DNA of 64,000 nucleotides, taken from contig JAJPGZ010000001.1 of NCBI GenBank assembly GCA_021325495.1, positions 85,693 to 149,692 of the forward strand. Reading direction: 5' to 3'. The notes under the pieces were generated by a model. The model was not told the origin of the DNA, searched no databases, and was given only the letters and a program-made list of their open reading frames with translations. The DNA comes from Spartobacteria bacterium (GTDB taxonomy: Bacteria > Verrucomicrobiota > Verrucomicrobiia > Chthoniobacterales > UBA10450). A program made the translations under genes and the position numbers. This document shows, piece after piece, positions 16,265-25,340 of the stretch; within the stretch, counting starts at the first letter, position 1; each line of letters opens with the position of its first letter.

Positions 16265-17748
16265 GACGCGAATTCCACCGGCCGGTTTTCGATTGCGCGT
16301 TTCGCCACCTGCACGTCGTCGAACGGAATGGTGTGATCGGCGAACTCCTGATAATTCTCGTGGCCTTTGCCCGCGATCAGGATGATGTCGCGCGGCTGCG
16401 CCAATTCGATGGCGCGATTAATCGCGGCAGCACGATCGGTAATTTTTTCGTGCTTCTTTCCGCGAAAGCCTTTTTCCACCTGCGCGATGATCGCCTCCGG
16501 ATCTTCTTTTCGCGGATTATCGCTCGTAATGATGGCGAAATCCGCATGTCGATCTACCACTTCGCCCATGAGCGGACGTTTCTGTTTGTCGCGGTCGCCG
16601 CCGCATCCGAAAACGACGATGAGGCGATGCGGCTGCAATTCGCGCAAAGTTTTAATGACGTTCAACAACGCGTCAGGCGTGTGCGCGTAATCTACAAAAA
16701 CCTGAAACTGACGTTTGGCCGGGACCAACTCGAGACGCCCGGGAACTTGCGGCGATTTTGCCAGGCTCAAGACCGCGTCACGCAAACTAATGCCTAACGA
16801 ATTCGCGGCCGCGAGCGCGGCAAGGGAATTGGCGACGTTGAACCGGCCGATGAGCGGGACGCGCACGAGATAACTTTTGCCGCGCGCATCGAGTTGGTAA
16901 GAAGTTCCGCCAACTTCCATGCGGTAATTCGAGGCGCGAAAATCGGCGCGCGCGCCCATTCCGTAGGTCACGACCGAAACGCGATTGTCGATCTTATCGA
17001 CGAGTTTCTGGCCGTAGTCGTCGTCGATGTTGATCACAGCGACGGGTTTCGGTTTGAGTTTTTGGTCGCCTAACGAGGTAAACAATCTCGCTTTCGCTTC
17101 GAAGTAATTCTCCATGGTGCCGTGAAAATCGAGATGGTCCTGCGTGAGATTGGTAAAGACGGCGACGTTCCATTCGATGCCGCGCACGCGTTCCTGGGCG
17201 AGCGCGTGCGAGGAAACTTCCATCGCCGCCGCGCGACAATCGGCGTTAACCATTTGCGCGAGCAGCTCACGCAAATCGAGCGACTCGGGTGTGGTGCGCG
17301 TCGCCGGCAAAATGCGTTCGGCGATTTCATAGCGCACGGTGCCGATCAATCCACAGCGCACGCCGGCGTTCTCAACAATGTGCTTGAGCAAAAACGTGGT
17401 CGTCGTTTTCCCATTCGTTCCCGTGACCGCGGCCATGCGCAAACGGCGCGACGGATATTGATAAAAGGCCGCGCCTAGATCCGCGAGCGCGCTCCGCGTG
17501 TTTTCGACGACTACAATGGTGGCGCGTCCCGCCACGGCGGGATTTCGCTCGGCCACAATCACCGTCGCCCCTTTTTCGATGGCCTGGTCGATGAAGTCGT
17601 GGCCATCGCTTTTTTCGCCGCGCAATGCGACGAAAAGGCCATTCCTTTGCACACGCCGCGAGTCATACGCGATGCCATCCACTGCGCGATCAACCGGGCC
17701 GGCGATTTCGCGCACGGGAATGGCGGCGAGGAGCGTTTTGAGCTGCAT
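16261..17748 (-). CDS. murE: UDP-MurNAc-tripeptide synthetase MurE (meso-DAP type)
   Basis: This 495-residue Mur ligase adds the third stem residue. It has the N-terminal 'DSRRVQRNGLFVALRG' module, P-loop GTNGKTTTTFLLK, 'TNLTQDHLDFHGTMENYFEAK', and 'FVDYAHTPDALLNVI'. The specificity motif reads SDNPRKEDP; DNPR is the form found in meso-diaminopimelate-adding enzymes, so a DAP-type Gram-negative peptidoglycan is inferred. It lies between ftsI and murF. Confidence 0.96.
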   Translation of the reverse strand: MQLKTLLAAIPVREIAGPVDRAVDGIAYDSRRVQRNGLFVALRGEKSDGHDFIDQAIEKGATVIVAERNPAVAGRATIVVVENTRSALADLGAAFYQYPSRRLRMAAVTGTNGKTTTTFLLKHIVENAGVRCGLIGTVRYEIAERILPATRTTPESLDLRELLAQMVNADCRAAAMEVSSHALAQERVRGIEWNVAVFTNLTQDHLDFHGTMENYFEAKARLFTSLGDQKLKPKPVAVINIDDDYGQKLVDKIDNRVSVVTYGMGARADFRASNYRMEVGGTSYQLDARGKSYLVRVPLIGRFNVANSLAALAAANSLGISLRDAVLSLAKSPQVPGRLELVPAKRQFQVFVDYAHTPDALLNVIKTLRELQPHRLIVVFGCGGDRDKQKRPLMGEVVDRHADFAIITSDNPRKEDPEAIIAQVEKGFRGKKHEKITDRAAAINRAIELAQPRDIILIAGKGHENYQEFADHTIPFDDVQVAKRAIENRPVEFAS

Positions 17749-17776
17749 GCGTGATAAAAATTTCCCCGCAACACGC

Positions 17777-19534
17777 TCAGCGATGTCGGGAATTGCTCAA
17801 GGCCACTCGCTCGACCGGCACAGCTTTGCGAATTTCCTCCTGCGGTTGAAGATCGAGATAACGCGCCGCCTTTTCAGCGATGCGTGAAAAAATCGGACCG
17901 GCCACGAGCCCGCCGTAATTCAGCTCCGGCTTGTCGGTCTTGGCATCGTCGAGCACGACGAGCCCGACGAATTGCGGATTGTCCGCCGGCAAATAACCAC
18001 AAAACGAGACGACCCACTTGCCGTGATCGTAGCCGCCGTGCGGATCGACCTTTTGCGCGGTGCCGGTTTTTCCGGCGATGACAAAACCGGGCACAGCTGC
18101 GGCCGCGGCGGTGCCGCGATCGCTCACGACACCGCGCAGGGCATTACCGATTTGTCTGGCCGTCTGGGGAGAAATTACTTCGCGCACGACCGTGGGCTTG
18201 AGCGAACTAATCGTTAGGCCGTCGCTGCTGGTGATGGATTTTACAATCCGCGGCGCCACGAGTTTGCCGCCGTTCGCGATCGCGCACATCGCCGTCGTCA
18301 TTTGCAAAGGCGTGACGCCGACTTCGTGGCCCATCGGAATGCGCGTGATCGAAATTTTGCTCCATGATTGCGGCGGGCGAATCAGCCCTGGAATTTCGCC
18401 CGGCAATTCGATGCCGGTGCGTTCGCCGAAACCAAAACGCCGAATGTATTCGTAAAATTTCTGATCGCCGATGGTGATGGCGAGTTTGGCCGCGCCGATG
18501 TTGCACGACTTCACCAGAATGTCCTGCACGGTCAGATCGCCGAATGGTTTGTGATCGTGCAACGGCGTGCCGCCGTAATTCCACAGCCCGTTTTCGCAAA
18601 AAATCCACGAGTCGGGATGGACCTTGTGTTCGTTCAGGGCCGCGGCCACGGAAACGATTTTGAATGTCGATCCTGGCTCCATCATGTCGATGATGGCGCG
18701 GTTTTTCATCTGCTCCGGTTTCGCGTCGCCGCGCTCGTTCAAATTGAACGCGGGCCGGTTCGCCATCGCGAGCACTTCACCGGTTTGTGGACGCATCAAA
18801 ACGATCGTCGCCTTCTGCGGCTGATATTCGCGCATGGCGGCGTCGATTTCGTTCTCGACGATGTTCTGCAAGTTAAGATCGACAGTTAACTTTACGTTGT
18901 AACCGTTGCGCGGCGCGCGTTCCTGCCCGCGATACAACACGATCTCCTGCCCGGCGCGATTGTGCTCGATGTAACGATAGCCATCCTGCCCGTGCAGATA
19001 TTCGTCCATCGAACCTTCCACGCCCTGAATGCCGTGATGCTCGAAATCGGTGAAGCCAATGACGTGGCAAAGCATTTGCCCGTTCGGATAATTTCGCGTC
19101 GCGTCATGCTCGAAATAAATCCCGCGAAGATTTTTCGCGCGCAGCTGTTCGCGTAAACGGTCCGCGTCCGCTTTCGCCACTTCGCGTTGCAAAACGATGT
19201 AACGCCGGTCGCCGGAAATTTTTTCGGCAACTTCGGCGCGCGGCAGCTTCAACTCACGTGCGACAAGATCGACAATCGCATCTCGATCGTTGATGTGACT
19301 CGCGTCGGCCACGACCGTTTCGACCGGCACGTTGTGCGCGAGCGCTTCGCCGTTCGCGTCCACGATCTCGCCGCGCTCGGCGTAGATCGGCTGTTTATAG
19401 ACGTGCTTGTCCGCCGCCAGCGCCGCGTACTCGTTGTGCTTGATCATCTGCAGATAGATCAAGCGACAGGAGAAAACGCTGAAGAGCGCAGTGAATCCGA
19501 GGCATACGAGTGTGCATCGGAATCGCGCGGTCAT
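17777..19534 (-). CDS. ftsI: Penicillin-binding protein FtsI (class B transpeptidase)
   Basis: This 585-residue class B PBP crosslinks septal peptidoglycan. It has an N-terminal membrane anchor (LVCLGFTALFSVFSCRLIYL), a PBP dimerisation domain, then the transpeptidase domain with the catalytic STFK (in EPGSTFKIVS), SCN (in VKSCNIGAAKL) and KTGTAQ. No PASTA domains follow. It overlaps the ftsL-like gene by 4 bp, and cognate FtsW lies downstream in the same cluster. Confidence 0.95.
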   Translation of the reverse strand: MTARFRCTLVCLGFTALFSVFSCRLIYLQMIKHNEYAALAADKHVYKQPIYAERGEIVDANGEALAHNVPVETVVADASHINDRDAIVDLVARELKLPRAEVAEKISGDRRYIVLQREVAKADADRLREQLRAKNLRGIYFEHDATRNYPNGQMLCHVIGFTDFEHHGIQGVEGSMDEYLHGQDGYRYIEHNRAGQEIVLYRGQERAPRNGYNVKLTVDLNLQNIVENEIDAAMREYQPQKATIVLMRPQTGEVLAMANRPAFNLNERGDAKPEQMKNRAIIDMMEPGSTFKIVSVAAALNEHKVHPDSWIFCENGLWNYGGTPLHDHKPFGDLTVQDILVKSCNIGAAKLAITIGDQKFYEYIRRFGFGERTGIELPGEIPGLIRPPQSWSKISITRIPMGHEVGVTPLQMTTAMCAIANGGKLVAPRIVKSITSSDGLTISSLKPTVVREVISPQTARQIGNALRGVVSDRGTAAAAAVPGFVIAGKTGTAQKVDPHGGYDHGKWVVSFCGYLPADNPQFVGLVVLDDAKTDKPELNYGGLVAGPIFSRIAEKAARYLDLQPQEEIRKAVPVERVALSNSRHR

Positions 19535-19881
19535 TTCACATTCGCGACCGGTTGAACTGCGTCCTCGTTAGGCCGCGCCGGGATGGTGAGGCGAACAATG
19601 TTGCGTTCGGCGATCGGAATCATTTTCAAATAACCTTCCTTCAAACGCCGTTGCAGCGCCGAGCGTGAAGTCAGCGCGGTGATCTGCGCCGCGGCCACGT
19701 CATTGTCCGTGCGCAATTTTGCCAGCTCGTTCTCGAGCGCCTTCTTCCGGTCGCCGAGGTGATAAAGCTGAAGATTAAGATAAACGTAGGTGAGCCCCAT
19801 CAAGGCCACGAACGCGAGCATGACTAACCAGCGCGCGAGCGAAGCCGCATCCATCGTGTTCACATTGCGTCGGCGGCTCAT
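19531..19881 (-). CDS. ftsL: FtsL-like bitopic coiled-coil protein
   Basis: This small 116-residue protein has a short N-terminus, one membrane helix (WLVMLAFVALMGLTYVYLNL) and a heptad-rich stretch (DRKKALENELAKLRTDND and onwards) that would form the FtsL/FtsB coiled coil. Sequence identity in this family is low, so the assignment rests on topology and on its place between rsmH and ftsI, where ftsL normally lies. ATGA overlaps link it to both neighbours. Confidence 0.75.
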   Translation of the reverse strand: MSRRRNVNTMDAASLARWLVMLAFVALMGLTYVYLNLQLYHLGDRKKALENELAKLRTDNDVAAAQITALTSRSALQRRLKEGYLKMIPIAERNIVRLTIPARPNEDAVQPVANVK

Positions 19882-20804
19882 GCGATTTTCTCCGCCGCGC
19901 GCAATTTCGCGCTCCGCGAACGCGGGTTGGCGCGCTGTTCGTCTTCCGTCGGCTCGATCGGTTTGTCCGTTAAGATCGACATGTTGTAATCGGGATTACG
20001 TTTCGGCTCCGGCCACTCCGGTTGGTCGAGCCACTCCCGCGCGTGATCGCGGAAAAAATTCTTCACCACGCGATCTTCCAGGGAATGAAAGGAAATGACC
20101 GCGATGCGCGCGCCGATTTCCAGCCGGCTCGTTAGGGCGCGCAAGCCTTCTTCGAGCGCGCCGAGCTCGTCGTTCACTTCCATGCGCAATGCTTGAAACG
20201 CGCGCGTCGCCGGATGCAATCGTCCGTGACGGCCGACGACTTTTTCGATCGCCTTCGCCAGCGGCAACGTTTCATGGAACGGCGATTCCTTTCGCACCTT
20301 CACGATGGTCGTGGCGATGCGACGCGCGGCCGGTTCTTCGCCCAACTCGCGAAACAAATGGGTGAGCTGCTCTTCGCTGTAAGTGTTCACGATGTAAGCC
20401 GCGTTCATCGGACCGGACGGATCCATGCGCATGTCGAGCGGACCGTTACGCATGAAACTGAAACCACGCGCCGCGTTTTCGAGTTGGCGCGACGACACGC
20501 CAAGATCGACAAGTGCGCCACCGATAGTCGCGATGCCGAGCTCATCGAGAATCTTGTCCGCGTTCCGAAAATTTCCCCGGTGAAAGGTGACGCGCCGTCC
20601 CGCATGCGCCAGTCGCTCCCGCGCGTGCTCGATCGCTTCCGGGTCCTGATCGAGCGCGAGAACGTCCGCGCCCGTTTTCAAAATGAGTTCGCTGTGACCG
20701 CCGCCGCCGCAGGTCGCATCGAGAATCAACGCGCCCGGTTTCGGCGCGAGCAATTCGAGCACTTCGGCCGCGAGCACCGGTTGATGATAAGAAAAGTCCT
20801 CCAT
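19878..20804 (-). CDS. rsmH: 16S rRNA (cytosine-1402-N4)-methyltransferase RsmH
   Basis: This SAM-dependent methyltransferase modifies C1402 of 16S rRNA. It shows MEDFSYHQPVLAAEVLELL at the start, the SAM loop ILDATCGGGGHSELIL, 'LVDLGVSSRQLENAARGFSF' and 'AVISFHSLEDRVVKNFFRD', all RsmH signatures. ATG 20804 (308 aa) is preferred because GGAGGAGG lies upstream at a workable distance. An ATG at 20882 would add 26 residues but has a purine run directly against the start codon. It is the second gene after mraZ in the dcw operon. Confidence 0.95.
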   Translation of the reverse strand: MEDFSYHQPVLAAEVLELLAPKPGALILDATCGGGGHSELILKTGADVLALDQDPEAIEHARERLAHAGRRVTFHRGNFRNADKILDELGIATIGGALVDLGVSSRQLENAARGFSFMRNGPLDMRMDPSGPMNAAYIVNTYSEEQLTHLFRELGEEPAARRIATTIVKVRKESPFHETLPLAKAIEKVVGRHGRLHPATRAFQALRMEVNDELGALEEGLRALTSRLEIGARIAVISFHSLEDRVVKNFFRDHAREWLDQPEWPEPKRNPDYNMSILTDKPIEPTEDEQRANPRSRSAKLRAAEKIA

Positions 20805-20886
20805 AATCGGATCGGCCTCCTCCAAAATCAGCGGCCCGGTCGCAAAACGCACCGGCCGATCGAAAAGCAACGCGTTCTTCATCTCC

Positions 20887-21345
20887 CTACAGCCCGATCA
20901 CGTTCGCCACGTGTTGATATGTCGATGTTTCCTCCTCATGCGCTTTCTTCCAGCGCGCCAAATTCCAAATTTCAAAACGGCCGCGGCCGCCCACGAGCGC
21001 GACCTCGCCTTTGAGTTGAAGTTTTTTGCAAACGTCTTCCGGCAAAACGAGCCGGCCTTGTCGATCCGCGATGGCATGCTCGGCGCGCGAGTGCAGATGA
21101 CGCAAAAACACTCGCCGGTCGCGCGCGGAGACATTCGCATTCGACTCTGCTTCCGTGCTCACACGAGAAAATTCCTCAGCCGACATGACCAGGAGAAATT
21201 GATGATCCGCCTGCGGAAGAAGGATGAACTCCTCGGCGCCATCGCGACGCCAGCGCGCGGGGATGGTGATGCGATTCTTCTCGTCGATGGCGTGACGGAA
21301 TTCGCCGGCGAAGAATCGTCTGTTAGGCGGCGAGGGCGTGTCCAT
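20887..21345 (-). CDS. mraZ: Transcriptional regulator MraZ
   Basis: This 152-residue double SpoVT-AbrB DNA-binding protein has a first module beginning FAGEFRHAIDEKNRITIPARW and a second near HAIADRQGRLVLPEDVCKKL. MraZ rings bind short direct repeats in front of their own operon and regulate the dcw genes. Here four boxes with exact 10-bp period lie 18-53 bp upstream. It is the first gene of the cluster. Confidence 0.94.
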   Translation of the reverse strand: MDTPSPPNRRFFAGEFRHAIDEKNRITIPARWRRDGAEEFILLPQADHQFLLVMSAEEFSRVSTEAESNANVSARDRRVFLRHLHSRAEHAIADRQGRLVLPEDVCKKLQLKGEVALVGGRGRFEIWNLARWKKAHEEETSTYQHVANVIGL

Positions 21346-21363
21346 ATGCGGGCGGTCCGATCA

Positions 21364-21398
21364 ACCATTTTTCCCCACTTCGCCCCACTCTTAACCAC
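21364..21398 (-). promoter_or_regulatory. MraZ operator: four boxes at 10-bp period
   Basis: On the minus strand upstream of mraZ the boxes GTGGT, GTGGG, GTGGG and ATGGT occupy 21398-21394, 21388-21384, 21378-21374 and 21368-21364. They are spaced exactly 10 bp, as known for MraZ binding sites (GTGGG repeats with 5-bp gaps). A TTGACC at 21417-21412 could be a -35 element, but no convincing -10 was found. Autoregulation is inferred from the family. Confidence 0.75.
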
Positions 21399-21516
21399 TT
21401 TGCGTGCCAGGGGTCAATAGAAATTATGCGTTCTTTTTCGAGGGCAGCGTTAGGCCCCTCCCCATATATAGATGTCGATCTTGCAATCGTTTCCCCGCAT
21501 TCGACCTTTGCTCCCA

Positions 21517-21987
21517 ATGCGTTTGTTGTTTTTCGCGCTCCTTGCCACTTCCGTTCTCGCGCAAACCGCGCCGCCTAACGACACCGACGCCGTGCGCGTA
21601 AACGTGACGGTGAATCCCGACGGTTCGCGCACGACCTACCAGTTCGACAACGCAAATCACAAGGCGACCGCCACCACCATCGAGGCGGATGGCAAAACGC
21701 CGCGCGGCAAAACGGTTTACCGCGTGGATGATCAGGGACGCTTCGCCACCGGCGTTTCGTTCGACGCCAAAGGTAAATTTCGCTTCAAGAGCCTGTATAA
21801 GTACGATGGCGCGGGACGGATTCAGGAAGAGACGCAGCTCAGCAAAGACGACGCGGTCTTGAATAAGATCGTTTACAGCTACGACGCGAATGGCCGGCAG
21901 ACCGGTTACTCCGTTTTCGATGCGACCGGAAAACTTCTCGGCCAAACATCGACCGCTTCACCGCCCATTCCGCCGAAGAAAAAATGA
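21517..21987 (+). CDS. Small secreted protein with YD-like repeats
   Basis: This 156-residue protein starts at MRLLFFALLATSVLAQ, a clear signal peptide. The mature part has at least four short strands of the form Y-x-(F/V/Y)-D-x-x-(G/N)-(R/K) (YQFDNANHK, YRVDDQGRF, YKYDGAGRI, YSYDANGRQ), similar to the YD repeats of Rhs-type proteins but far fewer. The tail is Pro/Lys-rich. An ATG at 21472 would add 15 residues encoded partly by a motif A copy. Function is unknown. It is divergent from mraZ. Confidence 0.65.
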   Translation: MRLLFFALLATSVLAQTAPPNDTDAVRVNVTVNPDGSRTTYQFDNANHKATATTIEADGKTPRGKTVYRVDDQGRFATGVSFDAKGKFRFKSLYKYDGAGRIQEETQLSKDDAVLNKIVYSYDANGRQTGYSVFDATGKLLGQTSTASPPIPPKKK

Positions 21988-22052
21988 CGCGCGCAAGATC
22001 GACATCTACCTCTCGCCTTGCTTCGACTAACAAAGCGACTTAAAACTCACCC

Positions 22053-22715
22053 GTGATCGAGTACATCCAACGAGGCGGCTTGCTCATGTGGCCGATCCTC
22101 ATCTGCAGCATCGTCGCCATCGGCGTGTTCGCGGAACGGCTCTTCTATTTGCATCGCGCCACCATTCACGTCGGCGAATTTCTCAAGGGATTGTCGAACT
22201 TGATCCAACGGCGCAATTTTGCCGAAGCGCTGCATGAATCGGCCGGAACGCCCGGCCCGGTCGCGCGCGTGATTCATGCGGCGATTCTCCGGCACGAAGC
22301 GCCGCGCGCGGAATTGCGCGACGTCGTCCAGGAAGCTGGCCAACTCGAAGTGCCGAAGCTGGAAAGATTTCTCGGCGTGCTCGCGACCATCGCGTTCCTC
22401 GCGCCGCTGCTCGGTTTGTTAGGCACGGTCGCCGGAATGATCGACACCTTCGGGGTGATCGCGTCAAACGGCGGCACCGCGACGGTGACGGAACTTTCGC
22501 GCGGCGTTTATAAAAGTTTGCTCACCACCGCAGCCGGTCTCGTCGTCGCCACGCCCACTTACGTCGCCTACGCCTATCTCTCATCGCGCGTGCGACAGAT
22601 GATGTTTGATATGGAACGCGCGGGAATTGAAGTCGTGCACATGCTCACCGACACCGCGCCGATGAGCGGCATCATCAGTTTCCAGCAACCGGGCGCGGAG
22701 CGTGAAGCGCGCTAA
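22053..22715 (+). CDS. exbB: MotA/TolQ/ExbB proton channel family protein
   Basis: This 220-residue inner-membrane protein has three helices: about residues 10-30, then 'LGVLATIAFLAPLLGLLGTV' (about 107-126) and 'LTTAAGLVVATPTYVAYAYL' after a loop, the ExbB/TolQ pattern with conserved Thr/Gly channel residues. With ExbD it would convert proton motive force into movement of a TonB or TolA partner. The start is GTG 22053. The stop TAA at 22713 is also the first bases of a TAAGATCGACA motif A copy. It is followed by exbD- and tonB-like genes. Confidence 0.88.
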   Translation: MIEYIQRGGLLMWPILICSIVAIGVFAERLFYLHRATIHVGEFLKGLSNLIQRRNFAEALHESAGTPGPVARVIHAAILRHEAPRAELRDVVQEAGQLEVPKLERFLGVLATIAFLAPLLGLLGTVAGMIDTFGVIASNGGTATVTELSRGVYKSLLTTAAGLVVATPTYVAYAYLSSRVRQMMFDMERAGIEVVHMLTDTAPMSGIISFQQPGAEREAR

Positions 22716-22739
22716 GATCGACAATCGCCTAACGAATCG

Positions 22740-23144
22740 ATGAAGCTTCACCGGACGAAGGAATATAACTTCGGCTGGCTGATGATTATTCCCGCGGTCG
22801 ATATTCTTTTCCTGCTCATCTTTTTTGTTCTGCTCAGCTCGAATTTTATTTTGCAGCCGGGAATCGCGGTCGCGCTTCCCTCTTCCCACTTCACTCTCCC
22901 GCCGCGCGCGAATCAGCAAATTTTGAGCATCACCGGCGGGTCGGTGCCGGCGATTTATTTTCGCGACCAAAAAATCGCGCTCGAACAACTCGGTCCATTG
23001 CTCGAACGCGCCAAGCGCGAAGGCGCCAGCCTCATTATCAAAGCCGATAGATCGACATCGTACGACACGGTTGTGCAAGTCACGAACCTGGCGCTCGAAC
23101 ACGGCATCACCTCGGTCTCGCTCGCCACGACCGCGCCACGATGA
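22740..23144 (+). CDS. exbD: ExbD/TolR family biopolymer transport protein
   Basis: This 134-residue protein has one N-terminal membrane helix (WLMIIPAVDILFLLIFFVLL) carrying the essential Asp (PAVDILFLLIF) and a periplasmic domain ending in the TolR-like segment 'YDTVVQVTNLALEHGITSVSLAT'. It forms the ion-conducting complex with ExbB. The start lies just after a compound A+B motif (22714-22735), and its end overlaps the TonB-like gene by 4 bp. Confidence 0.88.
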   Translation: MKLHRTKEYNFGWLMIIPAVDILFLLIFFVLLSSNFILQPGIAVALPSSHFTLPPRANQQILSITGGSVPAIYFRDQKIALEQLGPLLERAKREGASLIIKADRSTSYDTVVQVTNLALEHGITSVSLATTAPR

Positions 23145-23899
23145 CGGCCGCGGCCGAAACAAATCTCCTTTTCAATTGGGGACCGCCGCGCCCGCGCGCG
23201 CGCGCGCTCGTGTTGTTCATCGCCATCTCGCTGCTGTTTCACGCGCTTTGTTTTTACATTTTCCAAATTGTCTATCCGGCCTCGATCTCGCTCGTGCCGC
23301 CGCCGGCGCGAGTGAATTTGATCTCGGACAAAACGGAAGACGGCCGCGCGTTTTTGCGTTGGATCGACGCGGAAGATCCGGCGCTGAGCGCAACGACATT
23401 GCGCCCGAGAGCGAGAGATTTACCGCGGCTCGAGCACGTGCCTTCGTACAAGACGGCGCGGGCAACGTTGAAACAATTGCCCCCGCTCGTTGTCGATCTT
23501 ACCCCGCCCAGTCCGCTTCCGCCGGGTCCGGTGCCGACGGCGCAACGAGCGGAACCCACTCGGCTCGCGCCCGTCGGAACCTCGGTCGAATTTTCGGAAG
23601 AGATCGCCACGCGCGGTGCGCCGAAATTTCCGGCAACAAAATTCACCGCCGCGACCAATGAACAACCGCAGAATGTTCGCTTTCGCATTGCGGTGAACCA
23701 GCGCGGCGAAGTGCAATACGCGTTCCCGTTGAATTCTTGCGGCGATTCCGCTCTGGATGCGCAGGCGCGCCAGCACATCGCGCAGACCCGATTCGCGGAT
23801 GCGCCTAACGAATCGCTAACGTGGGGCATCGCGACGGTGGAATGGGGCGTGGACATTTCGCTGCCCTCCGCAAGATCGACATCTACTCCTGAGCCGTGA
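23141..23899 (+). CDS. TonB-like energy transducer
   Basis: This 252-residue protein has an N-terminal membrane helix (VLFIAISLLFHALCFYIFQI), a Pro-rich periplasmic stretch (PPSPLPPGPVPTAQ) and a C-terminal domain with a 'FRIAVNQRGEVQYAFPLNSCG' segment like TonB C-terminal strands. TonB spans the periplasm and drives outer-membrane transporters with ExbB/ExbD, which lie directly upstream. The last residues (ARSTSTPEP) are encoded by a motif A copy at 23872. Assignment rests on architecture and context, as the C-terminal match is loose. Confidence 0.65.
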   Translation: MTAAAETNLLFNWGPPRPRARALVLFIAISLLFHALCFYIFQIVYPASISLVPPPARVNLISDKTEDGRAFLRWIDAEDPALSATTLRPRARDLPRLEHVPSYKTARATLKQLPPLVVDLTPPSPLPPGPVPTAQRAEPTRLAPVGTSVEFSEEIATRGAPKFPATKFTAATNEQPQNVRFRIAVNQRGEVQYAFPLNSCGDSALDAQARQHIAQTRFADAPNESLTWGIATVEWGVDISLPSARSTSTPEP

Positions 23900-24135
23900 T
23901 CCGGGTCAGTCTCACCGCGCTGGTCACGATTTATCTGCTGCTTTTTCTTGCGGCGGTTTTTCTTCTCTGGATAGTTGGGGAGTGGAATCGGCGCCGGCGC
24001 GAACGGCGCGCATTGCGTCACCGGTTGCGCTGCGTTATCTGCGCGTTCGAGTTTGAAGATCGGACCGCGGCATTGCTTCCACGCTGTCCGCGTTGCGGCA
24101 GCCTGAACGAAAGATTTAAACTGGAGCGAATTTAA
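23896..24135 (+). CDS. Small membrane protein with zinc-ribbon motif
   Basis: This 79-residue protein has one N-terminal membrane helix (VTIYLLLFLAAVFLLWIVGE), a very basic stretch (RRRRERRALRHR), then CVIC and CPRC pairs about 20 residues apart that would bind zinc. The GTG start at 23896 overlaps the TonB-like stop (GTGA). Function is unknown; coupling suggests it belongs to the same envelope operon. Confidence 0.7.
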   Translation: MIRVSLTALVTIYLLLFLAAVFLLWIVGEWNRRRRERRALRHRLRCVICAFEFEDRTAALLPRCPRCGSLNERFKLERI

Positions 24136-24141
24136 TTACTT

Positions 24142-25320
24142 ATGGGAATGTGGATCGGCCGAAATCGAAAAGCGCGGGTGACGTACGGGTTTGATGAAAT
24201 CGCGCTCGTCCCCGGCCGGGTCACGATTAATCCGAACGAAGTCGACACCGCGTTTCGCATTCCGCGCAAAGACGCCGAGCCGCTCGAGCTAAAAATTCCC
24301 ATCCTGGCCAGCGCGATGGATGGAGTTGTCGATGTACGATTCGCCATCGCCATGAGTAAACTCGGCGGTCTCGCCGTCTTGAATCTCGAAGGCGTGCAGA
24401 CGCGCTACAAAAATCCGGCCGAAGTTCTCGAGAAAGTTGTGCAGGCGGAGAAAGCGGAAGTGACTTCGCTGCTTCAACGTATTTATCAGGAACCGGTGCA
24501 GCCGGAGTTGATCGCGGCGCGCGTGAAACAAATCAAAGACGGCGGCGGCATCGCCGCGGTGAGCTCGATTCCGCAACGCGCCGCTGAATTCGGCGCCATC
24601 GCGCAAGAGGCGGGCGCGGATGTTTTCGTCGTGCAAAGCACGGTCTCGACCGTGAAACATATTTCGTCCGAGTACAAATCGCTCGATCTCGAAAAATTTT
24701 GTCGCGACATGCGCATCCCAGTCATCGTCGGAAACACCGTGACCTACGATGTGACGTTGGAAGTCATGCAATGCGGACCAGCGGCGGTGTTGATCGGCGT
24801 CGGACCCGGCGCTGCGTGCACATCGCGCGGCGTTCTCGGTCTCGGCGTGCCGCAAGTCACGGCCACGGTCGATTGCGCGGCTGCGCGCGATTTCTACTTC
24901 AAAAAATCTTCGCGTTATGTGCCGATCATTACCGACGGCGGCATGAGCAAAGGCGGCGATGTTTGCAAAGCACTCGCGTGCGGCGCGGATGCGGTCATGG
25001 TCGGAAGCGCGTTTGCCAAGAGCGATGAATCGCCCGGGCGCGGATATCATTGGGGGATGGCGACGCCGCACGCAAATCTTCCGCGCGGCACACGCATCAA
25101 AGTCGGCACGACCGGTTCGTTGAAACAAATTTTGTTCGGGCCGGCGGAAGTCGATGACGGTTCACAAAATCTTGTCGGCGCCATCACCACCTGTATGGGG
25201 AACGTCGGCGCGCGCGACATCGGCGAATTTCAGCAGACCGAAATTATCATCGCGCCCTCCATTAAAACCGAAGGCAAACTTTTCCAGACGGTCCAGAGCG
25301 TCGGCATGGGCACGCGCTAA
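24142..25320 (+). CDS. guaB3: GuaB3-family IMP dehydrogenase-like protein
   Basis: This 392-residue TIM-barrel protein of the IMPDH/GMPR family lacks the CBS (Bateman) insert, so it is about 100 residues shorter than classical GuaB. The catalytic loop reads GVGPGAACTSRGVLGLGVPQ, with the thioimidate Cys, the form typical of the GuaB3 subgroup of cyanobacteria and actinobacteria. 'ITDGGMSKGGDVCKALACGA' is the phosphate-binding loop. It would oxidise IMP to XMP for guanine nucleotide synthesis. The stop TAA overlaps a motif A copy at 25319, and fabF follows after 20 bp. Confidence 0.85.
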   Translation: MGMWIGRNRKARVTYGFDEIALVPGRVTINPNEVDTAFRIPRKDAEPLELKIPILASAMDGVVDVRFAIAMSKLGGLAVLNLEGVQTRYKNPAEVLEKVVQAEKAEVTSLLQRIYQEPVQPELIAARVKQIKDGGGIAAVSSIPQRAAEFGAIAQEAGADVFVVQSTVSTVKHISSEYKSLDLEKFCRDMRIPVIVGNTVTYDVTLEVMQCGPAAVLIGVGPGAACTSRGVLGLGVPQVTATVDCAAARDFYFKKSSRYVPIITDGGMSKGGDVCKALACGADAVMVGSAFAKSDESPGRGYHWGMATPHANLPRGTRIKVGTTGSLKQILFGPAEVDDGSQNLVGAITTCMGNVGARDIGEFQQTEIIIAPSIKTEGKLFQTVQSVGMGTR

Positions 25321-25340
25321 GATCGACAACTACCTTTCAA

